From positions 38,696 to 102,695 of the forward strand of contig JAKQKF010000396.1 in NCBI GenBank assembly GCA_029560815.1: a stretch of 64,000 bases of DNA, in the 5' to 3' direction. How positions within the stretch are numbered: the stretch's first letter is position 1; every line of letters begins with the position of its first letter. Of this stretch, positions 44,575 through 53,797 are shown in pieces. Both the position numbers and the translations under genes were made by a program. This DNA comes from a bacterium. GTDB lineage: Bacteria > KSB1 > UBA2214. The notes below the pieces were generated by a model. That model was given only the letters and a program-made list of their open reading frames with translations, had not been told where the DNA came from and did not search any database.

Positions 44575-46279
44575 ATTGTCCGGTGGCATAATAGAGATGG
44601 CGTTTGATCTTGTTGGTCGGGGTCTTTTCGAAGGGTTCGGGATGGATGATCAGGGCATGCAGGCGGCTGAACGACGGCAGGCGGGCATTGGTTTCCGCGC
44701 GGACCTGCTCGAGGATTGCGGCCAGCCGGGCTTCCGCCTCGGCGGGTTCCATGTCGTTGAGAGAGAACTTTTGATCGATGAAATCACTGTCGGGATAAAC
44801 TCTGGCCACCAGTCTGTTCTTCTCCATATGCACCAGGGCCTCCTGGATGTAGGGGGACTGCGAGAGCTCCTGTTCAACTACTTCCGGGTAGATGTTTTCA
44901 CCAGAGGGGCCGACGATGACATTCTTGGAACGTCCCTTGATGAAAAGATAGCCCTCTTCATCGAAATAGCCCAGGTCACCGGTTTTCAGCCAGCCCGTGT
45001 CGAGCATGACCTCGTGGGTGGCGGCGGGATTCTTGAGATAGCCCTGCATGACGATGTCGCCCTGGACGATGATTTCGCCGATGCCGGTCTGCGGGTCGGG
45101 ATGGTGAATGGCCATGGTAATGCCCGGAATGGCCTGGCCGCAGGAGCCCATTTTCACTGCGCCGAACGGATTGATGGTCATGATGGGGGAGGTCTCGGTC
45201 ATGCCATAGCCGGAGGAGTAGCTGATGCCCGCGTCGATGAGGAAGGTTTCGGTGTCGGGGTTGAGCGCGGCTCCGCCGAACATGAAGAAACGCAGCTTTC
45301 CGCCAAACGACTGGATGAGCTTCCGGCCCGCCATTCTGTGCAGCTTTTTGCGGAAAACGGGCCTGCGGTAGAGGGCGTTGAGCACTCTTTTACTCTGGAT
45401 CTGCGGCACAATTTTTTTGCGATAGATCTTGTCCACCACCAGGGGCACAGTCAGGACCCCGGTCGGGTGGACTGAGGACATGGCGGCGAGCAGCTTGGCC
45501 GGCGTGGGCAGCCCCTTGAGATAGTGGATCGATACCCCGGTGGCTAGGGGGGCGAGCAGTCCGCCTGTGGCTTCGTAGGAGTGAGCGAGCGGCAGAATCG
45601 AGAGGAAGCGGTCCACCGGCGATAGTGGAAAACGCTCGAGGGCGTGCACCACATCATAGATAATATTGCGCTGGGTGAGCATGACCCCTTTGGAGTTGCC
45701 GGTTGTTCCGGAGGTATAGATGATCACCGCCAGATCCTCTTCCTGCGGGGGGTTCGCCTCGAGTGCGGCGGTTGCTTCTGAGAGGGCGAGGGAGCTGCGA
45801 ACGGCCGGTTTGAAGAGGGTTTCCTTGCCCAGAAGGGAGGTGCGCTGTTTTACAACCTCCTCGACGCTCCAATCCTCAAGCGAAATGAGGGTGCGGAGTT
45901 CTGCGTTTTCCAGTTCGTCGAGCTTGCTGCGCATCTTGCCGGAGACAAAGGCAGCCGCTGCCTCCGAATGGCGGATGATGTGGCGGGTATCCTCCTCCGC
46001 AAAGCCGGTGAGGATGGGCACAGCGACAGCCCCCATGCAGGTAGTGGCCAGGTAGGCGATCACCCAATTCGGGCTGTTGTCGCCGAGGATGACAACCCGG
46101 TTGCCCGCCCGGATTTCGCAGCCCATAAGCAGGGCGATGGTCTCCTCAATTCGGATCTTGAGCTGCTGGAAGGAAATGGGTTCTTCATCCACGCTCGCCA
46201 GAGCCGGAAACGCTCCATATTCACGAAAACTGCGTTGCAGCAAATGGCGGAAGGTGAGCTGTTCCAGTTCAACTATCAT
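44573..46279 (-). CDS. AMP-dependent acyl-CoA synthetase (FadD-like)
   Basis: This 568-residue enzyme activates a carboxylic acid to acyl-AMP and acyl-CoA. The AMP-binding motif YTSGTTGNSKGVML, the YGMTETSP motif, TGDLGYFDEEGYLFIKGR and the late VGPSGENIYPEVVE motif identify the ANL superfamily, long-chain type. It lies last in the unit with a glycosyltransferase and GDP-heptose genes, and its stop sits in the bidirectional terminator. The acyl chain may be for lipid A or for fatty acid recycling; the sequence does not decide. Confidence 0.88.
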   Translation of the reverse strand: MIVELEQLTFRHLLQRSFREYGAFPALASVDEEPISFQQLKIRIEETIALLMGCEIRAGNRVVILGDNSPNWVIAYLATTCMGAVAVPILTGFAEEDTRHIIRHSEAAAAFVSGKMRSKLDELENAELRTLISLEDWSVEEVVKQRTSLLGKETLFKPAVRSSLALSEATAALEANPPQEEDLAVIIYTSGTTGNSKGVMLTQRNIIYDVVHALERFPLSPVDRFLSILPLAHSYEATGGLLAPLATGVSIHYLKGLPTPAKLLAAMSSVHPTGVLTVPLVVDKIYRKKIVPQIQSKRVLNALYRRPVFRKKLHRMAGRKLIQSFGGKLRFFMFGGAALNPDTETFLIDAGISYSSGYGMTETSPIMTINPFGAVKMGSCGQAIPGITMAIHHPDPQTGIGEIIVQGDIVMQGYLKNPAATHEVMLDTGWLKTGDLGYFDEEGYLFIKGRSKNVIVGPSGENIYPEVVEQELSQSPYIQEALVHMEKNRLVARVYPDSDFIDQKFSLNDMEPAEAEARLAAILEQVRAETNARLPSFSRLHALIIHPEPFEKTPTNKIKRHLYYATGQ

Positions 46280-46330
46280 CTCGCCTGCCTTTACATAAAG
46301 TGATGGTCAACAGCGATTATCGTGCAAAGC

Positions 46331-47455
46331 TCAGTCAAAGCCGGTGATGGCTTCGGCCAGATTCTCCCACGAAAATCTTTTTTTGTAGGTTTTGATATAA
46401 CCCGGGAAATCGGTTCCCTCCCGGGCCCTGAAGAAGCGAATGATCGCCTGCGCCAGGGCGTGGTTGTCCGCGGCCGGGACGATAAACCCGGTCTTGCCCG
46501 GCTCGATCACCTCCGGAAGGCCGCCGACGTCAGTGGTGATAACCGGCTTGTCAAAATTATAGGCGATTTGAATGATGCCGCTCTGGGTTGCGGAGAGGTA
46601 GGGCAAAACGGTGACATCGGCGGCAGTGAAGTAGAGACCGACCTCCTCGTTGGGGATATAGTCGGTTTTAAGGAGGATGGCCTGCTCCAGCCCCAACTCC
46701 TTGATCTGCTGGATGTATTTTTCTTCATCCTCGTAGAATTCGCCGGCGATGAGGAGCCGGACGGGCATCTCGCTCAGGACCTCAGGCAGGGCTGCGATCA
46801 GGTGGTGGAGCCCCTTGTAGGCCCGCACATAACCAAAAAAGAGAAGAACTTTCTCATCGTCAGCGAGATTCAGCCGGGTGCGGGCGGTCTGTTGAGTGTA
46901 ATCAGCCGTAAAGATTTCATAAACCGGATGAGGCACCTGCCTGAAGCGGGCGCGGGGTTTGAATCTGAGCAGGTCGTTCTCGACAGTCTGTGACTGGACG
47001 ATAAAATAGTCCACTTTCCAGAGGGCCCATTTGGTCAGGAGCCAGTCCACCACCGGGATCTGTTCATGGGGTACAATATTGTCGCCGATATAGAGCGATT
47101 TGGTGCGGGTGAAGAGACGGGTCAGCAGGACGATCGTGCCGTAGCAGGGGGCGAAGAAAGGCATCCAGTACTTGTAGACCACCAGATCCGGTTTCAGTTT
47201 GCGGATATGAAGCCAGGTTCTGATCCAGGAGACGGGGTTGATGGAGTCGATGAGGGGGTGTGAGGGCAGTTCAATGGCCTGCTGGCTGTTGTCCTGCTGG
47301 GTCTTGCCAGGGAAAAGCAGATCCGGGTACTGTCTTTTAAAGGAGATAATCTGGACCTCGTGGCCCATCTCGACCAGTTTTCGATAGAGCAGGGCGACAT
47401 AATGGGCGATGCCGCCGCGCATGGGGAAGGAAGTCCCGACCAGAATGATTTTCAT
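46331..47455 (-). CDS. Glycosyltransferase family 4
   Basis: This 374-residue GT-B enzyme has an N-terminal KIILVGTSFPMRGGIAHYV acceptor loop and a C-terminal group 1 domain: LLFFGYVRAYKGLHHLIAA, RLLIAGEFYEDEEKY and ATQSGIIQIAYNFDKPVITT, then GGLPEVIEPGKTGF. The donor is likely a nucleotide sugar, plausibly GDP-heptose from the neighbouring genes, but this is an inference. The ATG overlaps the hddA stop (ATGA). Confidence 0.88.
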   Translation of the reverse strand: MKIILVGTSFPMRGGIAHYVALLYRKLVEMGHEVQIISFKRQYPDLLFPGKTQQDNSQQAIELPSHPLIDSINPVSWIRTWLHIRKLKPDLVVYKYWMPFFAPCYGTIVLLTRLFTRTKSLYIGDNIVPHEQIPVVDWLLTKWALWKVDYFIVQSQTVENDLLRFKPRARFRQVPHPVYEIFTADYTQQTARTRLNLADDEKVLLFFGYVRAYKGLHHLIAALPEVLSEMPVRLLIAGEFYEDEEKYIQQIKELGLEQAILLKTDYIPNEEVGLYFTAADVTVLPYLSATQSGIIQIAYNFDKPVITTDVGGLPEVIEPGKTGFIVPAADNHALAQAIIRFFRAREGTDFPGYIKTYKKRFSWENLAEAITGFD

Positions 47456-48459
47456 CGGATGTCCCATATTTGCAGTCCGCGCTGTTCAAAGCTGAATTTA
47501 ACCACCTGGCCGCCCGCTTTTTCCAGCGCTTCGGCGACCTGATGCTTTTTCTGGAAGGGGCAGTAGAAGAGCAGGTAGCCGCCGCCGCCGGCGCCGAGGA
47601 TCTTGCCGCCCAAAGCCCCTTTTTCCCGGCCGGTTGCATAGAGCTGGTCGATCTGGCTGGTCGAGATGTTGGCGTCGAGGTTCTTTTTGTACAGCCATGC
47701 CTCGTGCAGCAGCTGGCCGAAATCGTCCAGCCTGCTCCGCAGCAGGCAGTTCTTCATCTCGACGGTCAGGGCTTTCATCTGATCCAGGGCTTCAACGACA
47801 GCCGGCTTGCGCTCCTGGTAGGAGCGGGTCTGGTTGGCGACGATGTTGGCGGAGAGCCGGGTCTTGCCGGTGTAGCAGAGCAGCAGGTTGTACTCCAGCT
47901 CATTAATGATAGCGTCGTTGATTCTCAGGGGATTGACTACAACCGTTTTATCGAAGAATTCAATGAAATTAAAGCCGCCGAAAGTGGCGGCATACTGGTC
48001 CTGCTTTCCGCCGACGATCTGCAGGTCGATGCGTTCGATCTGAAAGGTCAGCTCGGCGATCTCATAGTCGGTCAAGGGCTTGTTCTGCCACTGTTTGAAG
48101 ACCCCCACCATCGCGACAGTCATGGTCGAAGATGAACCCAGTCCGGAGCCCGGAGGGGCGTCGGAATGGAGAAAGAGATCAAGGCCGTTTTGCGGGGAAA
48201 AGTGCCTGACGACCGCCTTGGCGAGGTCGAGTTCGCCGTTGAAGGGCATGGGCTCATCAAGCCCATAGCTGGCGACGGTGTCATAGTCCAGGGAGGTGAT
48301 GTGAATCCGGGCATCATCTTTTTCGAGCAGGGAGGCATAGGCATATTTGTCGATGGTGGCGCTCAGTACGGCGCCTCCCCTCTCCTGGGGATAGGGGGCT
48401 ACGTCGGTCCCCCCGCCGCAGAAACTGATGCGCAGAGGCGCTTTGGCTCTAACGATCAT
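47452..48459 (-). CDS. hddA: D-glycero-D-manno-heptose 7-phosphate kinase (GHMP kinase)
   Basis: This 335-residue GHMP kinase matches HddA, which phosphorylates heptose 7-phosphate at C1 in the GDP-heptose pathway. The APLRISFCGGGTDVAPY start, the GSGLGSSSTMTVAMV ATP-binding loop and the GGKILGAGGGGYLLFYC motif are family marks. It lies between hddC (87 nt upstream) and a glycosyltransferase (4-nt overlap). gmhA and gmhB are not in the window, so the pathway is completed elsewhere. Confidence 0.87.
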   Translation of the reverse strand: MIVRAKAPLRISFCGGGTDVAPYPQERGGAVLSATIDKYAYASLLEKDDARIHITSLDYDTVASYGLDEPMPFNGELDLAKAVVRHFSPQNGLDLFLHSDAPPGSGLGSSSTMTVAMVGVFKQWQNKPLTDYEIAELTFQIERIDLQIVGGKQDQYAATFGGFNFIEFFDKTVVVNPLRINDAIINELEYNLLLCYTGKTRLSANIVANQTRSYQERKPAVVEALDQMKALTVEMKNCLLRSRLDDFGQLLHEAWLYKKNLDANISTSQIDQLYATGREKGALGGKILGAGGGGYLLFYCPFQKKHQVAEALEKAGGQVVKFSFEQRGLQIWDIR

Positions 48460-48493
48460 GTTGGCTCTTCTTCAAGTGAGCGGTTGGGGATTT

Positions 48494-48519
48494 CAGCACC
48501 AGCGTGCAAGCTGGCGCTG
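48494..48519. repeat. Inverted repeat between hddC and hddA
   Basis: CAGCACCAGC (48494-48503) pairs with GCTGGCGCTG (48510-48519) with one mismatch across a 6-base loop. No T-run follows, so it is more likely an mRNA structure than a terminator. Confidence 0.45.
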
Positions 48520-48545
48520 CGGGCCATCTCCAAGCGGAGCGGTCC

Positions 48546-49256
48546 TTACGAAAGAATGCGCTGCATTACGGACGGCAGTTCGGCCCGGGCGCGGTCGAGA
48601 CGCTCGGGCGTGCCGATGTCCAGAAAGTAGCCCGCGGCTCGATAGGCATAGCAGCGGCCGTCTTCTGCCAGCCGGGGAAAGGTCTCCTTTTCCAGGGAGA
48701 GCGCTCCTCCGCCGGGGATCATCCTCCAGACTTGCTTCTGGAGGAGATAGATACCCCCATTGACGAGTCCTCTCCCCCCGGCGCTTTTTTCGGTGAAAGC
48801 GGTGATCCGCCCGCCCCGGCCGGTTTGGATGTTTCCGTAATCACCTATAGAATGGACGGTTATTGCGGCAATGGAGGCGAGGGCCTTTTTCCTGCGATGA
48901 AAGCTGACCAGGGCGGAGAGATCCAGCTCAAGAAACGAGTCCCCGTTGCAGACCAGATTCTCCTCCACCGCGAAAGGCTCGGCCTGCTTGAGGGCGCCGC
49001 CCGTCCCGAGCGGAGACTCCTCGAGTGAGTAGAGGATGGAAACTCCCCAACGGCTGCCATCGCCGAACCAGGAACGGATCTCGTCTGCTCCATAGCCGAC
49101 ACAAAAGATGATCTCGCGGAGGCCGTGGCGGGCCAGAAAAAGCAGCAGGAATTCCAGAAAGGGGCGGCCGCCGATCTCGACCATCGCTTTGGGCTGGGTG
49201 ATCCCCATGCCCCGCAGGCGGGTGCCCAGACCGCCAACCAGAATGAAAGCTCTCAT
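48546..49256 (-). CDS. hddC: D-glycero-D-manno-heptose 1-phosphate guanylyltransferase
   Basis: This 236-residue nucleotidyltransferase matches HddC, which makes GDP-heptose from heptose 1-phosphate and GTP. The MRAFILVGGLGTRLRG start is the nucleotide-binding signature, followed by PKAMVEIGGRPFLEFLL. GTGGALKQA and NGDSFLELD are the sugar and metal-binding segments. It precedes hddA on the same strand. Family members also use CTP or UTP, so the guanylyl specificity rests on the hddA neighbour. Confidence 0.85.
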   Translation of the reverse strand: MRAFILVGGLGTRLRGMGITQPKAMVEIGGRPFLEFLLLFLARHGLREIIFCVGYGADEIRSWFGDGSRWGVSILYSLEESPLGTGGALKQAEPFAVEENLVCNGDSFLELDLSALVSFHRRKKALASIAAITVHSIGDYGNIQTGRGGRITAFTEKSAGGRGLVNGGIYLLQKQVWRMIPGGGALSLEKETFPRLAEDGRCYAYRAAGYFLDIGTPERLDRARAELPSVMQRILS

Positions 49257-49319
49257 GAGGCTCTCTCCGCGCAGGCGCGAGCGGAGGCCGCGCCATGCTT
49301 CCGGTCCGGAGCGGCCGTT

Positions 49320-51119
49320 TTACAGCTCAACGATGAAGATCTGCTTGACACCATCGCGCAGTATCTCCATGCTGATGCGCTGGCCGGAGTGAAAATCGGC
49401 GAGGCGGTTCATATACTCATAGATATCACTCACCGGCTTGCCTTCCATGGCAACAATTATGTCGCCTTTTTTCATGCCGGCGCGTGCGGCGGGACGATCA
49501 GGCATGACCGCATCTGCGCGCAGCCCCTTGCCTCCGGTGGAGGTGAAATCGGGCATGATTCCGAGGGTGACCTTGAAGCGCCGGGAGGTGGCCGGCTGCG
49601 ATTTGGGGCCGGCCTCCTGGAAAGCGAGCCGGCTGCTGCGGTCGGCCGCTTCACGGCTGATGTCATAGACCAGGTTTACCACCTCCTGCTGGCCCGGCGC
49701 ATTGATCCGCCAGGCGTCATCATCCGGGGTGTGGTACTCTTCGGAGATATTGGTCCAGACGAAGAGGACGGGGATATCCCGGCCATAGAAGGAGGCATGA
49801 TCGGAGGGGCCGTACCCTTCCGGCGAGAGGGTTGGGTGGAGATCACGGGCGGCGGCCAGTGACTGGACCAGCTCGCCCAGGCCGGCGGCGGTGCCGGTAC
49901 CGCCGAAGGTAAGGGCGCGGGTTTCGGGATTCAGGCGTCCGATCATGTCCATATTGATCATCAACTGGACACGGCTGAGGTCGATGAGCGGATTGTTGAC
50001 GAAATATTTGGAGCCGAGCAGCCCCATCTCCTCAGCGGTGAAAGCGATGAAGAGCAGGGAGCGTTTGGGCTTTTCCGCTGCTGCAGCCCATTGTTCGGCC
50101 AGTTCGAGGAGACCGGCTACGCCGGAGGCGTTGTCGTCGGCGCCATTGTGTACAGCGAGGGTATCCGGGCGGCGCGAGCCTGATCCGGGGCCGCCCATGC
50201 CGAGGTGGTCATAGTGGGCGCCGATGATTACATATTCATCCTTGAGCAGGGGATCATTCCCCGGCACCAGGGCGACGACGTTATGGGTGCGGCCCATCTC
50301 ACGCACAACTTCCGCGCGGGCGTCGATTGTGCAGGCGATCGCCATGCTGGCCGGTTTCAGAGTAGAATCGAGCTGCTGCAGCAGACCGGTGATGGTGGTG
50401 CCGCTGCCGGCGAGGATACGGTCGGCGAGGCTGCGTCGGATGTGGAAGAGGGGAATGCCGATGCTGCCGAGCCCCTGGTCGGCGTTGAGCCGGGGCAGCG
50501 CCTCCTCCTGGTCCTGTGCCTCTTTCGAGACGAAAAGGACGCCTACAGCGCCGTGATCCCGTGCGTTCTGGGCCTTTTTGCGCAGAGCGCGGTGGGGCTC
50601 AAAGGGATCATGACCCGCGGCAGAGGGGGGCGGCCCGTCGCGGAGGATGAGGACCCATTTCCCGTTCAGCTCCTGGCCGGCAAAGTCCTGCCAGGATAGG
50701 GAGTCGGATTCGATGGCGAAGCCGTAGCCGGCGAAGTGGACGGCGGCGGCGAGCTCGCTGTTTTCGGAGAAGGCGAGGGGAGTGAAATCCCTGCCCGGGA
50801 CGGCTTCTGCTCCGTCGATGCTCAACCGGTTCTGCTCTCCGGCGGAGAGGCTGTTGAGGACCTCGAAGCCTTGCAGCCCCTCTTCGCCCAACAGGACGAG
50901 GCCGTCTGCGGCGAACTGCTGCCGGATATAGTCGGCAGCCGCTTCCGCCTCAGCGCTGCCTGAGCGGCGGCCCTGGAGTTCATCGCTGGCGAGAAAAGTG
51001 ATATGGTCGAGCAGCTGCGTGCTGGTTATTTCGGGCACGGTGATCTGGGCATGGGAAGGCGGGCACCAGGGTAGAAGCAGCGAGAAAAATATCAACAGGT
51101 TGGGTTTGAACCCCTTCAT
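49320..51119 (-). CDS. M28-family zinc aminopeptidase with PDZ domain
   Basis: This 599-residue secreted peptidase has a signal peptide (about residues 1-24, ending SHAQ). The zinc ligands appear as GAHYDHLGMG, NGADDNASGVAG, TAEEMGLLGSKY, INMDMIGRL and GPSDHASFYG, the full set of M28 metal and catalytic residues. A PA-like insert precedes it. A PDZ domain at the C-terminus (AARAGMKKGDIIVAMEGKPV) may recruit substrates. ATG 51119 has AAGGG upstream. It lies 63 nt ahead of hddC. Confidence 0.9.
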   Translation of the reverse strand: MKGFKPNLLIFFSLLLPWCPPSHAQITVPEITSTQLLDHITFLASDELQGRRSGSAEAEAAADYIRQQFAADGLVLLGEEGLQGFEVLNSLSAGEQNRLSIDGAEAVPGRDFTPLAFSENSELAAAVHFAGYGFAIESDSLSWQDFAGQELNGKWVLILRDGPPPSAAGHDPFEPHRALRKKAQNARDHGAVGVLFVSKEAQDQEEALPRLNADQGLGSIGIPLFHIRRSLADRILAGSGTTITGLLQQLDSTLKPASMAIACTIDARAEVVREMGRTHNVVALVPGNDPLLKDEYVIIGAHYDHLGMGGPGSGSRRPDTLAVHNGADDNASGVAGLLELAEQWAAAAEKPKRSLLFIAFTAEEMGLLGSKYFVNNPLIDLSRVQLMINMDMIGRLNPETRALTFGGTGTAAGLGELVQSLAAARDLHPTLSPEGYGPSDHASFYGRDIPVLFVWTNISEEYHTPDDDAWRINAPGQQEVVNLVYDISREAADRSSRLAFQEAGPKSQPATSRRFKVTLGIMPDFTSTGGKGLRADAVMPDRPAARAGMKKGDIIVAMEGKPVSDIYEYMNRLADFHSGQRISMEILRDGVKQIFIVEL

Positions 51120-51233
51120 GGTCTTATCCCTTTTGTTTGTTTCGGGAATTCGCAACAATAAATTACGCAGGAAGAGGGAAAAGGGCAAGTAATTTCCCGC
51201 GCCTGATCCGGATGCGGTGCACTCTGCCCTGGA

Positions 51234-52169
51234 TCAGAGGCGGGCGCAGTGATCGATGAGGCGGTTGACAATCTTCATGACCAGGGCGTCGGGCACACCA
51301 TTGGCGTGCCGAGAGCGCATGCGCATATCGCAGATTTCGTTGACGAAATCGATTACCTGCAGCGAGCCGTCATGGTCGATGGCAATTTCGGTTGAGAAGA
51401 AATGGATTTGCGTCTTGCGGGCGATGTGGGTGACGATCTGCTGCATCTGGGCCAGATTCTCTTCCGGAATCTCCTTTTCGGCGCAGGGGCCATAGAGATG
51501 GGTGAGATCGTCCCACCAGCAGAGGGTGATGAGGTCGAGGATATAAAAGACTCTGAACCAGGCGCGGCGGTCCTGGAGCAGCTGCGGGGTCACCTTTTTC
51601 TGTAGGACGACCTTGCCGGTCGGGCTTTTCTTCAGGGCTTCGGTGATATGGCCGGGCGAGGAGGCATCGAGGATGACTCCTTCGCCGCCGCCACCCTCGG
51701 AGGGTTTGATCACGAAGGGCAGGCCCAGCTTTTCCATGGCGAGGCTGAAAGTCGCTTCTGCAGAGTCATGGCGGGAGGCGATGATGCCGTAGGGGACATT
51801 GATGCCGCTGGAGACCAGTTCAAGATGCATGGTCGCCTTGTCGCGGCACCAGTCCACTCGGGCTGGTTCATTAATGATTTTTGAGCCGCGTTTGACCAGG
51901 GCATCCAGAGCGGGACGCAGGGCGCTATGGACATCGGAAGCGCGGTCGATCACCATTCTGGGGGCGTAATCTTCGCGTGAGCAGGTATGCAAAAAGGCGG
52001 GCAGCTGGGCGGGCGCATAGATCTGCGTGGCCAGGCTGCGCCGCCTTGCAGCGGCTGCGAGGTAAAAGACAAAATCGTCATCATATTCCCACTCCCAGAG
52101 GATCACCAGGTCCGGGGAAGGGGAATAGTAGGGCTTTGCGCTGTGTGAGATCCTGTTTTTTCCGGTCAC
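51234..52169 (-). CDS. ATP-grasp ligase (RimK-like)
   Basis: This 311-residue protein has an ATP-grasp core: the DKATMHLELVSSGINVPYG segment, GLPFVIKPSEGGGGEGVIL (ATP-binding loop), and VIDFVNEICDMR near the C-terminus, where the Mg-binding Asp and Asn lie. It starts at GTG 52169, four nt after the aminomutase stop. Such enzymes join a carboxylate to an amine through an acyl phosphate. As the last gene of the aminomutase operon it may cap or extend a small peptide. Its substrates are unknown. Confidence 0.82.
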   Translation of the reverse strand: MTGKNRISHSAKPYYSPSPDLVILWEWEYDDDFVFYLAAAARRRSLATQIYAPAQLPAFLHTCSREDYAPRMVIDRASDVHSALRPALDALVKRGSKIINEPARVDWCRDKATMHLELVSSGINVPYGIIASRHDSAEATFSLAMEKLGLPFVIKPSEGGGGEGVILDASSPGHITEALKKSPTGKVVLQKKVTPQLLQDRRAWFRVFYILDLITLCWWDDLTHLYGPCAEKEIPEENLAQMQQIVTHIARKTQIHFFSTEIAIDHDGSLQVIDFVNEICDMRMRSRHANGVPDALVMKIVNRLIDHCARL

Positions 52170-52173
52170 GATC

Positions 52174-53316
52174 CTAGCAGATTATTTCATCCAGTTCAGG
52201 GAATGTTTCCAGGGCCGGGCAGCGGGGCGCCTTGTGCGCGTTGGCGGGTGCGGAGGCGCTCCCTCCATTCGCCGTTTGGGGATAGACAAAAAGCTCGCCC
52301 TTGTAATTACGCATGACCACTTTCTCATCATCGACGGATTGAACGTACTCGGGAAGCAGGGGTATTTTGCCACCGCCTCCGGGGGCGTCGATGACGAAAG
52401 CGGGCACGGCCAGTCCCGAAGTCCATCCGCGCAGGGCCTGCATGATTTCCAGCCCCTTTTGGACGCGGGTGCGCAGGTAGCCGGTCCCCTGGACGTAGTC
52501 GGCCTGATAGATATAATAGGGCCGCACGCGTACGGTCAGGAGCTTCTGCATCAGCCGTTTCATGGTCTCGGGATTGTCGTTGACGCCCTTGAGCAGAACG
52601 GTCTGGTTGCCGAGAGGAATGCCCGCATCCGCAAGCAGGTTCAGCGCGCGCGAGGACTCTTCCGTGATCTCATCCGGGTGGTTGAAGTGAACATTCATGA
52701 AAAGGGGATGGTACTTTTTCAGCATGTTCACCAGCTCCGGGGTGACGCGCTGCGGCAGAAAACAGGGCACGCGCGAACCGATGCGGATGATCTCTATGTG
52801 CTTAATAGAACGCAAAGAAGACAAAATATATTCTAGCTTGTTGTCGCTGAGCATGAGCGGATCGCCGCCGGAGACGATGACGTCGCGAATCTCACTGTGC
52901 TGGCGGATATATTCGATGCCGTCGTTGATATGGCGCGGATTGATTTTATCGGAATTGCCGACCTTGCGCTTTCTGGTGCAGAAACGGCAGTAGGAAGCGC
53001 AGCTGTGCGAAACCAGAAAGAGAACACGGTCCGGATAGCGATGAACGATACTCGGCACCGGGGAGTCCTTGTCTTCCGAAAGAGGATCGGCAATACCGCT
53101 CCTTTCGGCCAGTTCCTCGACGTCGGGGACGATCTGACGATAGATAGGATCGCCCTTCTCTTTGATCAGGCTGGCATAATATGGCGTAATCCGAAACTGA
53201 AATACCTCTGCAACCTTTTTAACCTCTTCGACATCCAGGTCGAAGCGTTTGGCAATCTCTTCGGGCTTGGTGAGACTGCCCCTGAGGAGTTGCTGCCAGT
53301 GGTCCATAGTGTTCAT
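52174..53316 (-). CDS. kamA: Lysine 2,3-aminomutase (KamA-family radical SAM)
   Basis: This 380-residue enzyme is a radical SAM/PLP aminomutase. The CX3CX2C cluster ligands are C106, C110 and C113 (CASYCRFC). The PLP-binding Lys is K317 in the loop APGGGGK. Asp273 (QADYVQGTGYLRT) and Asp310 (VIDAPGG) occupy the positions that, from recalled literature, bind the substrate side-chain amine in lysine 2,3-aminomutase; the glutamate enzyme replaces them with Lys and Asn. This supports conversion of L-lysine to beta-lysine. ATG 53316 has AAAGG upstream. It lies between a GNAT (7 nt) and an ATP-grasp gene (4 nt). It is unlikely to be EpmB because no EF-P modification genes are near. Confidence 0.88.
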   Translation of the reverse strand: MNTMDHWQQLLRGSLTKPEEIAKRFDLDVEEVKKVAEVFQFRITPYYASLIKEKGDPIYRQIVPDVEELAERSGIADPLSEDKDSPVPSIVHRYPDRVLFLVSHSCASYCRFCTRKRKVGNSDKINPRHINDGIEYIRQHSEIRDVIVSGGDPLMLSDNKLEYILSSLRSIKHIEIIRIGSRVPCFLPQRVTPELVNMLKKYHPLFMNVHFNHPDEITEESSRALNLLADAGIPLGNQTVLLKGVNDNPETMKRLMQKLLTVRVRPYYIYQADYVQGTGYLRTRVQKGLEIMQALRGWTSGLAVPAFVIDAPGGGGKIPLLPEYVQSVDDEKVVMRNYKGELFVYPQTANGGSASAPANAHKAPRCPALETFPELDEIIC

Positions 53317-53323
53317 AATCCTT

Positions 53324-53797
53324 TCAAGAAAAATACTTTGCATAAATAACGCGATCATCGTTCGCTTGGTAAAAATCGGTGATGCGCACGACTTCCTGGT
53401 ATTGTTGTTTAAGATAGAACTGCCGGGTGCTTTCGTACCTCGGCTGGGATGAAGTCTCGATGATCAGTACTCTTCCCTTCTCCTCCTCAATTTTATTCTC
53501 GACCCGGCGCAGCAGCTTTTTCCCGTAACCCTTGCCTTGCGCGTCGGGTGAGATGGCAATCCAGTAGAGATCGTATGTACCGTCTGTAAGGGGGGTCGGT
53601 CCCCAGGTGGCATAGCCGACGACCCGGCCTGAGTCATCTTCGAGCACATCCACCACATAATCTTTCTGCCCGGGCTGATTCAAATAGAGATCGATCAATT
53701 CTTCAGCGACCGCGATCTCGGCGGCTGTAAACATGGCGGTTTCATGGAGCAGGCGCATCACCCCGTTTTTGTCCTGCAGCTGCATGGCGCGGATCAT
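53324..53797 (-). CDS. GNAT-family N-acetyltransferase
   Basis: This 157-residue enzyme has the GNAT acetyl-CoA loop, SPDAQGKGYGKKLLRRVE, in the Q/RxxGxG/A form. It is shorter than AblB, the beta-lysine acetyltransferase of archaeal osmolyte pathways. The ATG overlaps the ATP-grasp stop upstream (ATGA), so the two are coupled. With the aminomutase 7 nt downstream, acetylation of beta-lysine or its peptide is a good guess, but the substrate is not shown. Confidence 0.85.
   Translation of the reverse strand: MIRAMQLQDKNGVMRLLHETAMFTAAEIAVAEELIDLYLNQPGQKDYVVDVLEDDSGRVVGYATWGPTPLTDGTYDLYWIAISPDAQGKGYGKKLLRRVENKIEEEKGRVLIIETSSQPRYESTRQFYLKQQYQEVVRITDFYQANDDRVIYAKYFS

Noticed and set aside
52174..53316. 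KamA homologue as EpmB of the EF-P pathway
   Set aside because: There is no epmA or efp nearby, and the gene is embedded in an ATP-grasp/GNAT operon with lysine-aminomutase-type Asp residues.
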